From: an uncultured Acetatifactor sp.
GTDB lineage: Bacteria; Bacillota; Clostridia; Lachnospirales; Lachnospiraceae
Direction: 5' to 3'
NCBI GenBank assembly: GCA_934402375.1
Contig: CAKRUB010000013.1
Span: 3,254-67,253 of the forward strand
Length of the DNA stretch: 64,000 nucleotides
Positions within the stretch are counted from its first letter, which is position 1. Each line of letters starts with the position of its first letter. The translations under genes were made by a program, and so were the position numbers. Under the pieces are notes generated by a model. That model was given only the letters and a program-made list of their open reading frames with translations, did not search any database and was not told the DNA's origin. Positions 54,067 to 63,465 of the stretch are shown here, in pieces.

Positions 54067-55552
54067 CGGACGCGCTGTGGACAGAATTGTCTGTATTCTG
54101 ATAGGGGAAGCCATGCTGGCGGTGCTGCTGTATTGCTTTTCCGATGGTATTTCGGGGAATGACTTCTGGTGGCACGTCAAGGTGGGGGAGTGGATTGTGA
54201 CGCACGGAAGCGTGCCGACCACAGATATTTTTTCCTGGATAGGACAGCAACATCACATACCGTGGACAGCGCACGAATGGCTTTCGGAGGTTTTGTTTTA
54301 TCTGATTTACAGAAGCTGCGGGCAGATCGGAATTTACCTGTTGTCAATCGGACTTGCCGGTCTGATGGCGGTGCTGTTGATGCTTCAGGCGGGGGAGAGG
54401 GTGGCGAAGAACTTTCTGTTCAGCGGGCTCTTTTTTACATTGTTCACGGTTCTGACCAGTCTGTTCTTTTATGGACGACCACAGATTTTCGGCTTTTTCC
54501 TGTTGTTTGCCGAATTAAAGCTCCTGTATGGGTATATGGAGGATGCCTCCGCCAGATCAGTCTTTTTAATCCCCCTGATCACCTGCCTTTGGAGTAATCT
54601 CCACGGTGGATCGTCATGTCTTTCCTATATGCTGTGCGTCTTGTTCCTGATTGCCTCGGCATTCCGGTTCCGGCTGGGACGAATCTACAGCGAGCGCAAA
54701 ACAAAGGGGCAGATCTGTAAGCTGCTGTTGGTGACGGTCTTAAGCATAGCGGGCATCATGGTGAATCCGATAGGGTACAGGGCGCTGGTCTACCCTTATA
54801 TCAATATCGGTAATACGCTTCAGATGTCGGTGATCAGTGAGTGGCAGGTGCCGGATGCAAAGAACATAGGCCATCTGGTTCTGTATTTTCTGCCTATCGT
54901 TTTAATGTCGGCGGGATTCTTTACCGAGACAAAGAAAATCCGCCTAATCGATCTTATGGTGATGGGCTTCTTTGTCCTGCTTTTTATGCGAAGCTCGAGA
55001 TTTATTGTCCTATGGTACATTGCGGCGACGTTTTATGCGTTTGACTACCTTCCGACGTGCAGGATGAAGGAGCTGACAAAGCGGTTTGAGAAGGGCTTCT
55101 GCGTCATAGGTATATTGCTGTTATTGGTGCCGATTGGCTTTGGTCTATACAGCATTTATACAAAAGCAGCGAGCGGAAAGATGATTTCCACGGCATTGTC
55201 CGAGGAGATGACAGCCTGCATCAAGGAGGCGGAGCCGCAGCGTATCTTTAATGACTACAATGTGGGAGAGACCTTGATCTATCATGACATACCGGTCTTC
55301 TTTGATGCCCGGGCGGACCTGTATGCCGCCGAGCATATTTTTGAGGACGGTATCAGTCTGCTGCTTCTCGTACAGTGCAACACGGAGCGCGGAGGTGAAT
55401 TTGTGAACCCGGAGGAACTGATAGAGCAGTATGGATTTGACGGGTTTGTTGTCCTGAAATCCAGACCACTGTATGCATATATGATGAGCCATCCTGAGTG
55501 GTACGAGCTGGTTTTTGAAGATGAAACGGCGGGGTACATGGTAAACCGGTGA
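54050..55552 (+). CDS. Polytopic membrane protein, GT-C-like, with C-terminal extracytoplasmic domain
   Basis: 500 residues, about nine hydrophobic segments. The N-terminal loop has ISGNDFWWHVKVGEWIV and IPWTAHEWLSEVLFY; the C-terminal part has RIFNDYNVGETLIYHDIPVF and FDARADLY, a motif set common in a family of large membrane proteins of unknown function. ATG 54050 overlaps the preceding gene by 17 bases, implying coupling. A GT-C-type role is plausible but not shown. Confidence 0.5.
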   Translation: MFIKNNGRAVDRIVCILIGEAMLAVLLYCFSDGISGNDFWWHVKVGEWIVTHGSVPTTDIFSWIGQQHHIPWTAHEWLSEVLFYLIYRSCGQIGIYLLSIGLAGLMAVLLMLQAGERVAKNFLFSGLFFTLFTVLTSLFFYGRPQIFGFFLLFAELKLLYGYMEDASARSVFLIPLITCLWSNLHGGSSCLSYMLCVLFLIASAFRFRLGRIYSERKTKGQICKLLLVTVLSIAGIMVNPIGYRALVYPYINIGNTLQMSVISEWQVPDAKNIGHLVLYFLPIVLMSAGFFTETKKIRLIDLMVMGFFVLLFMRSSRFIVLWYIAATFYAFDYLPTCRMKELTKRFEKGFCVIGILLLLVPIGFGLYSIYTKAASGKMISTALSEEMTACIKEAEPQRIFNDYNVGETLIYHDIPVFFDARADLYAAEHIFEDGISLLLLVQCNTERGGEFVNPEELIEQYGFDGFVVLKSRPLYAYMMSHPEWYELVFEDETAGYMVNR

Positions 55553-55584
55553 AGTGACCTTACTGGTTTTTGAAAATTTCCCCA

Positions 55585-55613
55585 TTGACATTTTCAGCAC
55601 GCTATAGTATATT
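55585..55613 (+). promoter_or_regulatory. Promoter of the fatty-acid synthesis cluster
   Basis: TTGACA (55585-55590), 17-base spacer, TATATT (55608-55613). Expected start near 55620, directly before the FabT-type operator. Confidence 0.8.
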
Positions 55614-55625
55614 GCACATAAATAC

Positions 55626-55638
55626 TTTGATAATCAAA
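55626..55638. promoter_or_regulatory. FabT-type operator of the fab promoter
   Basis: TTTGATAATCAAA is a perfect palindrome around one base and matches the FabT consensus TTTGATTATCAAA. A second weaker palindrome ACTTTCAAAGT lies at 55646-55656. The fabT gene is the last gene of the cluster. Confidence 0.8.
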
Positions 55639-55684
55639 ATATTCGACTTTCAAAGTAAAATATGACGAAAACAGAAAGGAAATC

Positions 55685-55930
55685 ATGAAAATGTTAGAGA
55701 GAGTAAAAGAGATTATGGAGGAGCAGTTCAATCTGGAGGATGTGGAGATCACGGAGGCGACCCGTTTTAAGGAGGATCTGAATGTAGACTCCCTGGATCT
55801 GTTTGAACTGGTTATGGCATTCGAGGAGGAGTACGGTGTGGAAATTCCGTCGGAGGAGCTGGAAGGCATGATCACAGTCGGGGATGTCATCGCCTACATG
55901 CAGAATCACGGCGCTGACGTGGCGGATTAA
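55685..55930 (+). CDS. acpP: Acyl carrier protein
   Basis: 81 residues, acidic, with the 4'-phosphopantetheine attachment Ser36 in NVDSLDLFELVMAFEEEYG. It carries growing acyl chains in type II fatty-acid synthesis. AAAGGA precedes ATG 55685; an ATG two codons later is possible. First gene after the FabT-regulated promoter, 64 bp before fabK. Confidence 0.95.
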   Translation: MKMLERVKEIMEEQFNLEDVEITEATRFKEDLNVDSLDLFELVMAFEEEYGVEIPSEELEGMITVGDVIAYMQNHGADVAD

Positions 55931-55994
55931 AGGCTTCGTCACTTGTGGAACCATAAGTTGTGCAAATATCCAACAGGTAAGGAGCAGAGAGAAG

Positions 55995-56942
55995 ATGAAG
56001 ACAAGGATAACGGAGCTTTTGCAGATTGAGTATCCGATCATTCAGGGCGGTATGGCATGGGTGGCGGAGCACCGGCTGGCAGCAGCCGTCTCCAACGCGG
56101 GCGGTCTGGGCATCATCGGTGCGGCATCCGCTCCGCCGGAGGTCGTCAGGGAAGAGATCAGAAAGTGCAAGGAACTGACAGACAGACCATTCGGCGTGAA
56201 CATCATGCTGCTGAACCCGAATGCGGATGAGGTTGCCGGGATTGTGGTTGAGGAGGGGGTTCGCGTGGTGACGACCGGCGCGGGAAACCCTGCGAAGTAT
56301 ATGGACTTGTGGAAGCGGGCGGATGTGAAGGTTCTTCCGGTGGTGGCGAGCGTGGCAATGGCAAAGATGATGGAACGTGCGGGCGCGGATGGCGTTGTCG
56401 CCGAGGGAATGGAGAGCGGTGGTCACATCGGCCAGACGACCACGATGGCACTTGTCCCGCAGGTCGTGGACGCCGTCTCTGTACCGGTGGTTGCGGCGGG
56501 CGGCATTGCTGACGGCAGAGGACTGGCGGCTGCCTTCATGCTTGGCGCGGAGGCGGTACAGATGGGAACGCGCTTTGTCGCGGCAAAGGAATCCATCGTC
56601 CACGAGAACTACAAGCATCAGATCTTAAAGGCAAAGGACATCGATTCGGTCATCACCGGGACATCAACCGGGCATCCTGTGCGCTCTCTGCGCAATCATA
56701 TGACAAGGGAGTACTTGCAGCTGGAGAAGGAAAATGCGGATTTCATGGAGCTGGAAAAGCTGACGCTCGGCTCCCTGCGGAAGGCAGTGATCGACGGAGA
56801 TACTGTGAACGGAACCCTGATGGCGGGGCAGATCGCCGGGCTGATCCGGGAGGAAAAGAGCTGCGCCGACATCATTCGGGACATCATGCGGCAGGCGCAG
56901 CAGACTGTGCAGAGGATTTGCGCGGAAAGGCTTGGTGACTAG
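55995..56942 (+). CDS. fabK: Enoyl-ACP reductase II, FMN-dependent
   Basis: 315 residues, nitronate-monooxygenase/FabK fold. It starts EYPIIQGGMAWVAEHRLAAA and shows GVNIMLLNPNADE, GADGVVAEGMESGGHIGQTT and VVAAGGIADGRGLAAAFMLG (FMN-phosphate loop). It reduces trans-2-enoyl-ACP and is the FabI-independent reductase of many Firmicutes. ATG 55995 follows AAGGAG. One base separates its stop from fabD. Confidence 0.92.
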   Translation: MKTRITELLQIEYPIIQGGMAWVAEHRLAAAVSNAGGLGIIGAASAPPEVVREEIRKCKELTDRPFGVNIMLLNPNADEVAGIVVEEGVRVVTTGAGNPAKYMDLWKRADVKVLPVVASVAMAKMMERAGADGVVAEGMESGGHIGQTTTMALVPQVVDAVSVPVVAAGGIADGRGLAAAFMLGAEAVQMGTRFVAAKESIVHENYKHQILKAKDIDSVITGTSTGHPVRSLRNHMTREYLQLEKENADFMELEKLTLGSLRKAVIDGDTVNGTLMAGQIAGLIREEKSCADIIRDIMRQAQQTVQRICAERLGD

Positions 56943-56943
56943 G

Positions 56944-57867
56944 ATGAAGAAAATTGCATTTTTGTTTCCGGGACAGGGCGCGCAGTACACCGGAATGGGA
57001 AAAGAATTTTATGATGGCTTTGGTGAGGCGCGCGCAGTCTGGAAGCTGGCGGGAGAGGTCAGCGGGCTGGACATGGAAGAGTTGATTTTTGAAGAAAATG
57101 AACGGCTGGACATCACGGAATATACCCAGATTGCCATATTGACTGTGGAGGTGGCGATTTTGAAGGTGCTGGAAGCAAGAGGGTTGAAAGCCGATCTGTG
57201 CGCCGGCTTAAGCCTTGGAGAGTACGGGGCGCTGGCAGCAGGCGGTGTGATGGAGCTTCCCGATCTCTTCCGCGTGATCCGGAAACGGGGAATCTATATG
57301 CAGGAGGCATATCCGCAGGGCGGAGCCATGACAGCGGTTCTCGGGCTGGAGCCGGATAAAATAAAGAAAATCTGCGAGCAGACAGAGGGCATTGTTTCGG
57401 TAGCAAATGACAACTGTCCCGGTCAGATCGTGATTTCCGGTGAGGCGGCTGCGGTGGAGGCGGCAGCGGAACAGGCGAAGCAGGCAGGGGCGAAGCGGTG
57501 CATTCCCTTGAAGGTCAGCGGCCCCTTTCATTCCGCCCTGCTTGCCGGAGCGGGAGAGAAGCTGCGGACGGAACTGGATGCTGTGAAAATACAGACTCCA
57601 GCCATTCCCTATCTGTCAAATGTCACGGCAGAGCCGGTGACGGACAGCGAAGGAATCAGGGAGCTGCTGGTGAAACAGGTTTCCCATCCGGTGAGGTTCC
57701 GGGAGAGCGTAGAGAGGATGCTCGCGGACGGCGTTGACATATTCATCGAGATCGGGCCGGGTAAAACCTTGAGCGGATTTGTCAGGAAAATCAACAAGGA
57801 TGTAACTGTTTATCATATCGAGAAGCCTGCTGATATGGAGCAGGTGATGGAGGAACTGGCATGCTGA
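56944..57867 (+). CDS. fabD: Malonyl-CoA:ACP transacylase
   Basis: 307 residues. FLFPGQGAQYTGMGKEF opens the fold; the nucleophile Ser90 is in GLSLGEYGALAAGG (Leu replaces the usual His of GHSxGE), and the catalytic His is in VSGPFHSALL. It loads malonyl groups onto ACP. The 3' end overlaps fabG by seven bases (ATGCTGA). Confidence 0.93.
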   Translation: MKKIAFLFPGQGAQYTGMGKEFYDGFGEARAVWKLAGEVSGLDMEELIFEENERLDITEYTQIAILTVEVAILKVLEARGLKADLCAGLSLGEYGALAAGGVMELPDLFRVIRKRGIYMQEAYPQGGAMTAVLGLEPDKIKKICEQTEGIVSVANDNCPGQIVISGEAAAVEAAAEQAKQAGAKRCIPLKVSGPFHSALLAGAGEKLRTELDAVKIQTPAIPYLSNVTAEPVTDSEGIRELLVKQVSHPVRFRESVERMLADGVDIFIEIGPGKTLSGFVRKINKDVTVYHIEKPADMEQVMEELAC

Positions 57868-58601
57868 CCGGGAAAATAGCAATCGTGACAGGGGCGTCCA
57901 GAGGAATCGGGCGGCAGATTGCGCTGACGCTTGCGGAGAACGGAGCCGTTGTCATTGTCAATTATAACGGCTCTGCGGAACGGGCGGCGGAGGTTGTAGA
58001 TCAGATCCGCCAAGGCGGCGGGACGGCGGAGAGCATGCAGTGTGATGTCTCCGATTACCGGGAGAGTGAAGCCATGGTAGGAGCCGTTCTGAAAAAGTAT
58101 GGAAGGGTTGATATTCTGGTCAACAATGCCGGAGTGACGCGCGATGATCTGATTGTGCGGATGACGGAGGAGGAGTACGACACGGTCATGGATACGAACC
58201 TGAAAGGGGCATTTCACATGATACGTCATCTGGGCAGGAACTTTATGAAGCTGCGCAGCGGCAAGATCATCAATATCTCCTCCGTCAGCGGAGTGATCGG
58301 CAATGCGGGACAGGCGAATTACGCAGCGTCCAAGGCGGGGCTGATCGGTCTGACAAAGAGTGTGGCGAGGGAACTGGCTTCGAGAGGGGTCTGCGTCAAT
58401 GCGGTAGCCCCCGGATTTATCGGAACGGAGATGACGGAGGCGATGCCGGAGCAGATCCGGGAGAAGGCGGTCGGTCAGATACCGCTTGGGAGAATGGGAA
58501 GTCCGGCAGATGTCGCCGGAGCGGTGCTGTTCCTTGCGGGTGCGCAGTCGGATTATATCACAGGGCAGGTGCTGTGCGTCGATGGGGGCATGGCAATGTA
58601 G
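57861..58601 (+). CDS. fabG: 3-oxoacyl-ACP reductase
   Basis: 246 residues, classical short-chain dehydrogenase. NADPH-binding TGASRGIG (10-17), NNAG motif in ILVNNAGVTRDD, catalytic Ser of INISSVSG and Tyr-Lys of NYAASKAG, closing with GQVLCVDGGMAM. It reduces 3-oxoacyl-ACP. Coupled to fabD by overlap; a 150-bp hairpin repeat separates it from fabF. Confidence 0.96.
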   Translation: MLTGKIAIVTGASRGIGRQIALTLAENGAVVIVNYNGSAERAAEVVDQIRQGGGTAESMQCDVSDYRESEAMVGAVLKKYGRVDILVNNAGVTRDDLIVRMTEEEYDTVMDTNLKGAFHMIRHLGRNFMKLRSGKIINISSVSGVIGNAGQANYAASKAGLIGLTKSVARELASRGVCVNAVAPGFIGTEMTEAMPEQIREKAVGQIPLGRMGSPADVAGAVLFLAGAQSDYITGQVLCVDGGMAM

Positions 58602-58623
58602 CTGCGAAACGCAGGATACTACA

Positions 58624-58773
58624 AGTGACGTTGCGCAGGATGTACAGACCACCGCAGGCACGCTTGCGCTACCTTCCGCACGCAGCGGTGCATAACATGC
58701 CCCAATACGCCATGTAAGCACCGGCGGCTCCAGAGTGCGCTGCTTGCGGTCATGTACATCCTGTGCAACTGGT
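58624..58773 (-). repeat. 150-bp hairpin repeat, copy 4
   Basis: Same family, between fabG and fabF. Inner stem ACATG (58695-58699) with CATGT (58711-58715), one internal mismatch and a C-G closing pair, loop ccaatac. Its sequence differs from the other copies but pairing is kept. It fills most of 58602-58818. Confidence 0.9.
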
Positions 58774-58818
58774 CTTGAAAATTTGTGCGTTTGGAATATG
58801 AGAATATTAGGAGGAAGC

Positions 58819-60060
58819 ATGAGAGAGGGAAGAAGACGTGTGGTTGTGACGGGGCTCGGCGCGATCACACCGATTGGAAATAATGTGGAAGAATTCTGGC
58901 AGGGCATTCACGAGGAGAAGACGGGATTCGCCCCGATCAGCTATTTTGACACTGCGGAATACCGTTGCAAGCTGGCGGCAGAGGTGAAGAATTTTGACCC
59001 GACACAGTATATGGATAAGAAGGCGGCGCGCAGGATGGAGCAGTTCTGTCAGTTCGCTGTGGCGGCGGCAGGGGAGTCAATCCGGGATGCGGGGCTTGAC
59101 ATGGAGCAGGAGGATGCATACCGCGTCGGGTGCAGCATCGGCAGCGGAACCGGAAGCCTTCAGGCAATCGAGCGGGAGTACGACCGTCTCAAGGAGAAGG
59201 GGCCGGGGCGCGTCAGTCCCATGTTCGTTCCGCTGATGATTTCCAATATGGCGGCGGGAAACGTGGGGATTGCTTACGGCTTAAAGGGAAAAAGCCTGAA
59301 TGTTGTCACGGCTTGTGCGACAGGCACGCATTCCATCGGTGAGGCGTTCCGCTCCATCCAGTACGGCGAGGCGGACGTGATGGTCGCAGGAGGCACGGAG
59401 AGCGCGATCACTCCGATCGGTATCGCGGGATTTTCGGCACTGACGGCTCTGTCCTTCAGCGAAGACCCGGAGCGCTGTTCCATTCCCTTTGACCGGGAGC
59501 GAAACGGCTTTGTCATGGGAGAGGGTGCGGCGGTCGTCGTGCTTGAGGAGCTGGAGCACGCGAGGGGGCGCGGTGCCAGAATTTACGCGGAGCTTGCAGG
59601 CTATGGCTGCTCTTCGGATGCTTACCACATTACCTCTCCGGCGGAGGACGGAGCGGGGGCGGCAAGGGCGATGCAGAACGCCATGGAGGATGCCGGTGTG
59701 GATAAGACGGAGCTGACCTACATCAATGCGCACGGAACCAGCACGCACCACAATGACCTGTTTGAGACGCGGGCAATCAAGCTCGCCTTCGGGGAACACG
59801 CGGCAAAGCTGAAGGTCAACTCGACCAAATCCATGGTAGGACATCTGTTGGGTGCGGCGGGTGCTCTGGAGTTCGTGACCTGTGTCAAGGAGATGGAGGA
59901 GGGCTTCATCCATAGGACAGTAGGACTGCGGGAATCCGAGGAGGAGCTTGATCTGAATTATTGCAGACAGAGCTACCGTGAGGAGCTTCCCTATGCTTTG
60001 AGCAATTCGCTGGGCTTCGGAGGACACAACGCCAGCCTGCTTTTGAAAAAATTTGAGTAG
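58819..60060 (+). CDS. fabF: 3-oxoacyl-ACP synthase II
   Basis: 413 residues with the Cys-His-His triad: Cys in VTACATGTHSIG, His in NAHGTSTHHND, His in KSMVGHLLGAAG. It elongates acyl-ACP with malonyl-ACP. ATG 58819 follows TAGGAGG; upstream in-frame residues come from the hairpin repeat. fabZ starts 15 bp later. Confidence 0.95.
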   Translation: MREGRRRVVVTGLGAITPIGNNVEEFWQGIHEEKTGFAPISYFDTAEYRCKLAAEVKNFDPTQYMDKKAARRMEQFCQFAVAAAGESIRDAGLDMEQEDAYRVGCSIGSGTGSLQAIEREYDRLKEKGPGRVSPMFVPLMISNMAAGNVGIAYGLKGKSLNVVTACATGTHSIGEAFRSIQYGEADVMVAGGTESAITPIGIAGFSALTALSFSEDPERCSIPFDRERNGFVMGEGAAVVVLEELEHARGRGARIYAELAGYGCSSDAYHITSPAEDGAGAARAMQNAMEDAGVDKTELTYINAHGTSTHHNDLFETRAIKLAFGEHAAKLKVNSTKSMVGHLLGAAGALEFVTCVKEMEEGFIHRTVGLRESEEELDLNYCRQSYREELPYALSNSLGFGGHNASLLLKKFE

Positions 60061-60075
60061 GAGAGAGGAAGCACT

Positions 60076-60507
60076 ATGGCTGTATACACAACACAGGAGA
60101 TCATGGAGATTTTGCCGCACAGGCACCCGTTTCTGTTAATTGACACGATAGAGGAGCTGGAGCCGGGGAAGAGGGCGGTCGGCAAGAAGTGCGTGACTTT
60201 TTCGGAGCCGTATTTTGCCGGACATTTTCCCGGAAATCCGGTGATGCCGGGCGTACTGATTATAGAGGCGCTGGCACAGACAGGGGCGGCGGCTATTCTG
60301 TCCCTGCCGGAAAATAGGGGGAAAACAGCGTATTTTGCCGGAATCGACAAGGCGAAGTTTAAGCAGATGGTGCGCCCGGGGGAGGTGCTGACGCTGGAAA
60401 CACAGATCATACGGACAAAAGGCCCCATCGGTGTCGGGGAGGCTGTGGCGACGGTGGATGGAAAGCTGGTGGCAAAGGCGGAACTGACCTTCGCCATCGG
60501 AAAATGA
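60076..60507 (+). CDS. fabZ: 3-hydroxyacyl-ACP dehydratase
   Basis: 143 residues, hot-dog fold. [17 protein letters not shown] and the catalytic His of [13 protein letters not shown] and Glu of [10 protein letters not shown] are present. It dehydrates 3-hydroxyacyl-ACP. In many Firmicutes accB precedes and accC follows fabZ; here neither does. Confidence 0.95.
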   Translation: MAVYTTQEIMEILPHRHPFLLIDTIEELEPGKRAVGKKCVTFSEPYFAGHFPGNPVMPGVLIIEALAQTGAAAILSLPENRGKTAYFAGIDKAKFKQMVRPGEVLTLETQIIRTKGPIGVGEAVATVDGKLVAKAELTFAIGK

Positions 60508-60528
60508 GGAAAGGCGCGGTAAAAAGAT

Positions 60529-62175
60529 ATGGAAACAGAGGTTGAAATCAAGTGTCCCAAATGCCGGAAAATGCTCAACCGGCAGAGAGTGGTGAAAAAT
60601 AAATATGTCTGCTACGAATGCGGGGCTTACTTCCGCGTAAGGACGAATAACCGCATCCGCATGGTTGCTGACAGGAAGAGCTTTGTTCCGTGGTTTGAGG
60701 AGATTCAGGAGACCAATCCGCTGCAATACGAGGGCTATGAGGAGAAGCTGGCGCAGGCAAGAGAAAAGTCCGGCGTGAACGAAGCGGTGACGGTGGGAAG
60801 GTGCAGAATCTACGGGGAGGAAGCGGTTATCGGTGTCTGCGAGGCGCTGTTTATGATGGGGAGCATGGGACAGGTGGTCGGCGAGAAGATCACAAGGGCG
60901 ATTGAGCGCGCGACAGAGCTCAGACTTCCGGTGTTCCTGTTCTGCTGCTCCGGCGGCGCCAGAATGCAGGAGGGCATTATCTCGCTGATGCAGATGGCAA
61001 AGACGGCAGCCGCGATTAAAAGGCACGGGGACGCAGGACTGCTGTATTCCACGATTCTCACAGATCCGACGACGGGCGGTGTCACGGCGAGCTTTGCGAT
61101 GCTCGGGGATGTCATTATGGCGGAGCCGGGTGCGCTGATCGGCTTTGCCGGTCCGAGGGTCATTAAGCAGACACTCGGTCAGAGGCTGCCGGATGGGTTC
61201 CAGACAGCGGAGTTTTTGCAGGAGCATGGGTTCATAGACGGCATCGTGCGCAGGGAAAATCTGAAGAAGACTCTGTATTTCCTGATTAAAACGCATCAGT
61301 GCCGCGAGGGAAGATACGCGGAATTCCGCAAAAATTTTGACTTTCACTTTGAGCCGACGGAGATCGTCAGGGAGCGCTCCTTCCTTGCCCGTCCCAGAAC
61401 AGCGTGGGAAAAGGTAAAGGCTGTCAGACAGGTGGAGAGGCCTGCGGCGACGGACTATTTTCCGTATATCTTTGACTTTGTCGTCGAGGCACACGGGGAC
61501 AGGGGCTTTGGGGATGATGCGGCGCTGATGGGGGCGCTGGCATTTATCGACGGTCAGCCTGTGACAATTCTTGCCGATCTCAAGGGAAAGGATTTCAAGG
61601 AGTGTGCAAGGCGAAATTACGGGATGCCGATGCCGGAGGGATACCGGAAGGCGCTGCGGCTGATGAAGCAGGCGGAGAAATTTAATCGTCCCATTATCAG
61701 CTTTGTCAACACGCCGGGTGCGTTCTGCGGTGTGGAGGCCGAGGAGAGAGGGCAGGGTGAGGCGATAGCCAGAAACCTGTTGGAAATGTCGGGATTGAAG
61801 GTTCCCGTGCTCTGCATCCTGATCGGTGAGGGAGGCAGCGGCGGCGCGCTGGCGACGGCTGTCGGCAACGAGGTCTGGATGATGGAAAATGCGACCTACT
61901 CCATTCTCTCGCCGGAAGGGTTCGCGTCGATCCTGTGGAAAGATGCGGAGAGGGCGAAGGAAGCGAGCGAGGTGATGAACATTACCTCGGAGGATCTCAA
62001 GCGGCTTGGAGTCATTGAAAGAATTGTGCCGGAGTTCGGAGGTGCCGACCGGAAGACGGTGGAGGCAATCGGGGGCTGGATGAAGGAGAATATCAAGGAG
62101 TTTCTGGAGAAGTTCAGTTTCAGGAGCGGGGAAGAGATTGCGCAGAGCAGGTATGAGAGGTTCAGGAGATATTAG
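60529..62175 (+). CDS. accDA: Acetyl-CoA carboxylase carboxyltransferase, fused beta and alpha subunits
   Basis: 548 residues. The N-terminal half is AccD: zinc ribbon with Cys9, Cys12, Cys28 and Cys31, then [11 protein letters not shown] and [16 protein letters not shown]. The C-terminal half, from about residue 285, is Acc[42 protein letters not shown] and [20 protein letters not shown]. The two are normally separate genes. It transfers the carboxyl group from carboxybiotin to acetyl-CoA. The upstream RBS is distant (GAGGAAAGG, about 14 bases). Confidence 0.93.
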   Translation: METEVEIKCPKCRKMLNRQRVVKNKYVCYECGAYFRVRTNNRIRMVADRKSFVPWFEEIQETNPLQYEGYEEKLAQAREKSGVNEAVTVGRCRIYGEEAVIGVCEALFMMGSMGQVVGEKITRAIERATELRLPVFLFCCSGGARMQEGIISLMQMAKTAAAIKRHGDAGLLYSTILTDPTTGGVTASFAMLGDVIMAEPGALIGFAGPRVIKQTLGQRLPDGFQTAEFLQEHGFIDGIVRRENLKKTLYFLIKTHQCREGRYAEFRKNFDFHFEPTEIVRERSFLARPRTAWEKVKAVRQVERPAATDYFPYIFDFVVEAHGDRGFGDDAALMGALAFIDGQPVTILADLKGKDFKECARRNYGMPMPEGYRKALRLMKQAEKFNRPIISFVNTPGAFCGVEAEERGQGEAIARNLLEMSGLKVPVLCILIGEGGSGGALATAVGNEVWMMENATYSILSPEGFASILWKDAERAKEASEVMNITSEDLKRLGVIERIVPEFGGADRKTVEAIGGWMKENIKEFLEKFSFRSGEEIAQSRYERFRRY

Positions 62176-62211
62176 GGATGGACGAGGGGGATGGACGAGT
62201 GGGGATAGACG

Positions 62212-62360
62212 AGTGACGTTGCACAGGATGCACAGACCACCGCAGGCACGCTCTCGCTACCTTCCGCACGCAGCGGCACATAAGTCTCCACAGTACGGAG
62301 ACTAAGTGCCGGCGGCTCCAGAGTGCACTGCTTGTGGTCAGGTGCATCCTGCACAACTGT
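62212..62360 (-). repeat. 150-bp hairpin repeat, copy 5
   Basis: Same family, between accDA and fabH. Inner stem AGTCTCC (62283-62289) with GGAGACT (62297-62303), loop acagtac, identical to copy 3. It fills most of 62176-62417. Confidence 0.9.
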
Positions 62361-62417
62361 TACGGTGCATGAGTCCCCAATTACCTAAATGATTAAGAAT
62401 AGAAATGAGGAGATAAA

Positions 62418-63392
62418 ATGCAGGATGGAATGAGGATTACCGGGACGGGGAGTGCGCTGCCGGATAGGAAGGTCATGAATGCGGATCTTGCCGCTGTCGT
62501 GGAGACGTCGGACGAGTGGATCAGGGAGAGAACGGGAATAGGGCAGCGGCATATTTCCACCGGTGAGACAGTGGTATCGCTGGCGGTGAAGGCGGCTCTT
62601 GCAGCGCTGGAGCAGGCACAGAAAACTGCCGCGGAGGTCGATCTGATACTGCTTGCGACCTGTTCCCCGGAAGCACTTCTGCCCTGCAGTGCCTGTCAGG
62701 TACAGGCGCAGCTCGGGGCGGTAAATGCGCTTGCGTTTGACCTGAATGCAGCCTGTTCCGGCTTTTTGTTTGCACTTGCCACGGCAAATGCCTATCTGCA
62801 AACGGGAACATACCGGAATGCTCTGGTGATCGGCAGCGAAGTACTCTCAAAGCTGATCGACTGGACGGACAGAACGACCTGTATTTTGTTCGGCGACGGC
62901 GCAGGTGCGGTATTTCTGGAGAGCGGCGGAAGCGGGCTGCTCGGGAGTGCGCTGCATTCCGACGGCGGCAAGGGGCAGGTTCTGGCATGCCGGGAGAGAA
63001 GCCTGCAAAATCCTTATTATCAGGAGGAAGCTATGGAGGCATGTCACGTTCAGATGAACGGGCAGGAGGTATATCGTTTTGCCACCAGACAGGTGCCTGT
63101 ATGTATTGACGAGGCGGTGGAGGCAGCAGGGCTTTCCGTGGACGACATTGACCTTTTTGTGCTGCATCAGGCGAATGTGCGCATTATTGACGCGGTGGCG
63201 AAGCGGCTTGGCGCAGACCGGAGCAAGTTTCCGACGAATCTGGAGCGGGTGGGAAATATGTCCTCCGCATCGATTCCGGTGCTTCTGGATGAGCTGAACC
63301 GCGCGGGCAGGCTGCACCGTGGGGATCGGGTGGTACTGGCAGGTTTTGGGGCTGGATTGACTTATGGGGCTTGTGTACTCGCGTGGTGCTAA
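62418..63392 (+). CDS. fabH: 3-oxoacyl-ACP synthase III
   Basis: 324 residues with the Cys-His-Asn triad: Cys in FDLNAACSGFLFAL, His in LFVLHQANVRIID, Asn in ERVGNMSSASIPV. It starts chains by condensing acetyl-CoA or branched acyl-CoA with malonyl-ACP. TGAGGAG RBS. Here fabH lies at the end of the cluster, whereas in many cocci it is at the start, next to fabT. Confidence 0.95.
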   Translation: MQDGMRITGTGSALPDRKVMNADLAAVVETSDEWIRERTGIGQRHISTGETVVSLAVKAALAALEQAQKTAAEVDLILLATCSPEALLPCSACQVQAQLGAVNALAFDLNAACSGFLFALATANAYLQTGTYRNALVIGSEVLSKLIDWTDRTTCILFGDGAGAVFLESGGSGLLGSALHSDGGKGQVLACRERSLQNPYYQEEAMEACHVQMNGQEVYRFATRQVPVCIDEAVEAAGLSVDDIDLFVLHQANVRIIDAVAKRLGADRSKFPTNLERVGNMSSASIPVLLDELNRAGRLHRGDRVVLAGFGAGLTYGACVLAWC

Positions 63393-63400
63393 GGTATAAT
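63371..63400 (+). promoter_or_regulatory. Possible promoter of fabT
   Basis: TTGTGT (63371-63376), 18-base spacer, TATAAT (63395-63400), inside the 3' end of fabH. Confidence 0.45.
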
Positions 63401-63402
63401 GT

Positions 63403-63432
63403 AAACGCCGACGGCTCCAGAGTGCGCCGTTT
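63403..63432. repeat. Partial hairpin-repeat remnant upstream of fabT
   Basis: CGGCTCCAGAGTGCG (63412-63426) is identical to part of the arm of the 150-bp repeats, and acggc/gccgt form a short hairpin. Outer parts are missing. Confidence 0.5.
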
Positions 63433-63465
63433 CGTAATGGCTTATTGTAAATAGAGAGGGAGAGT

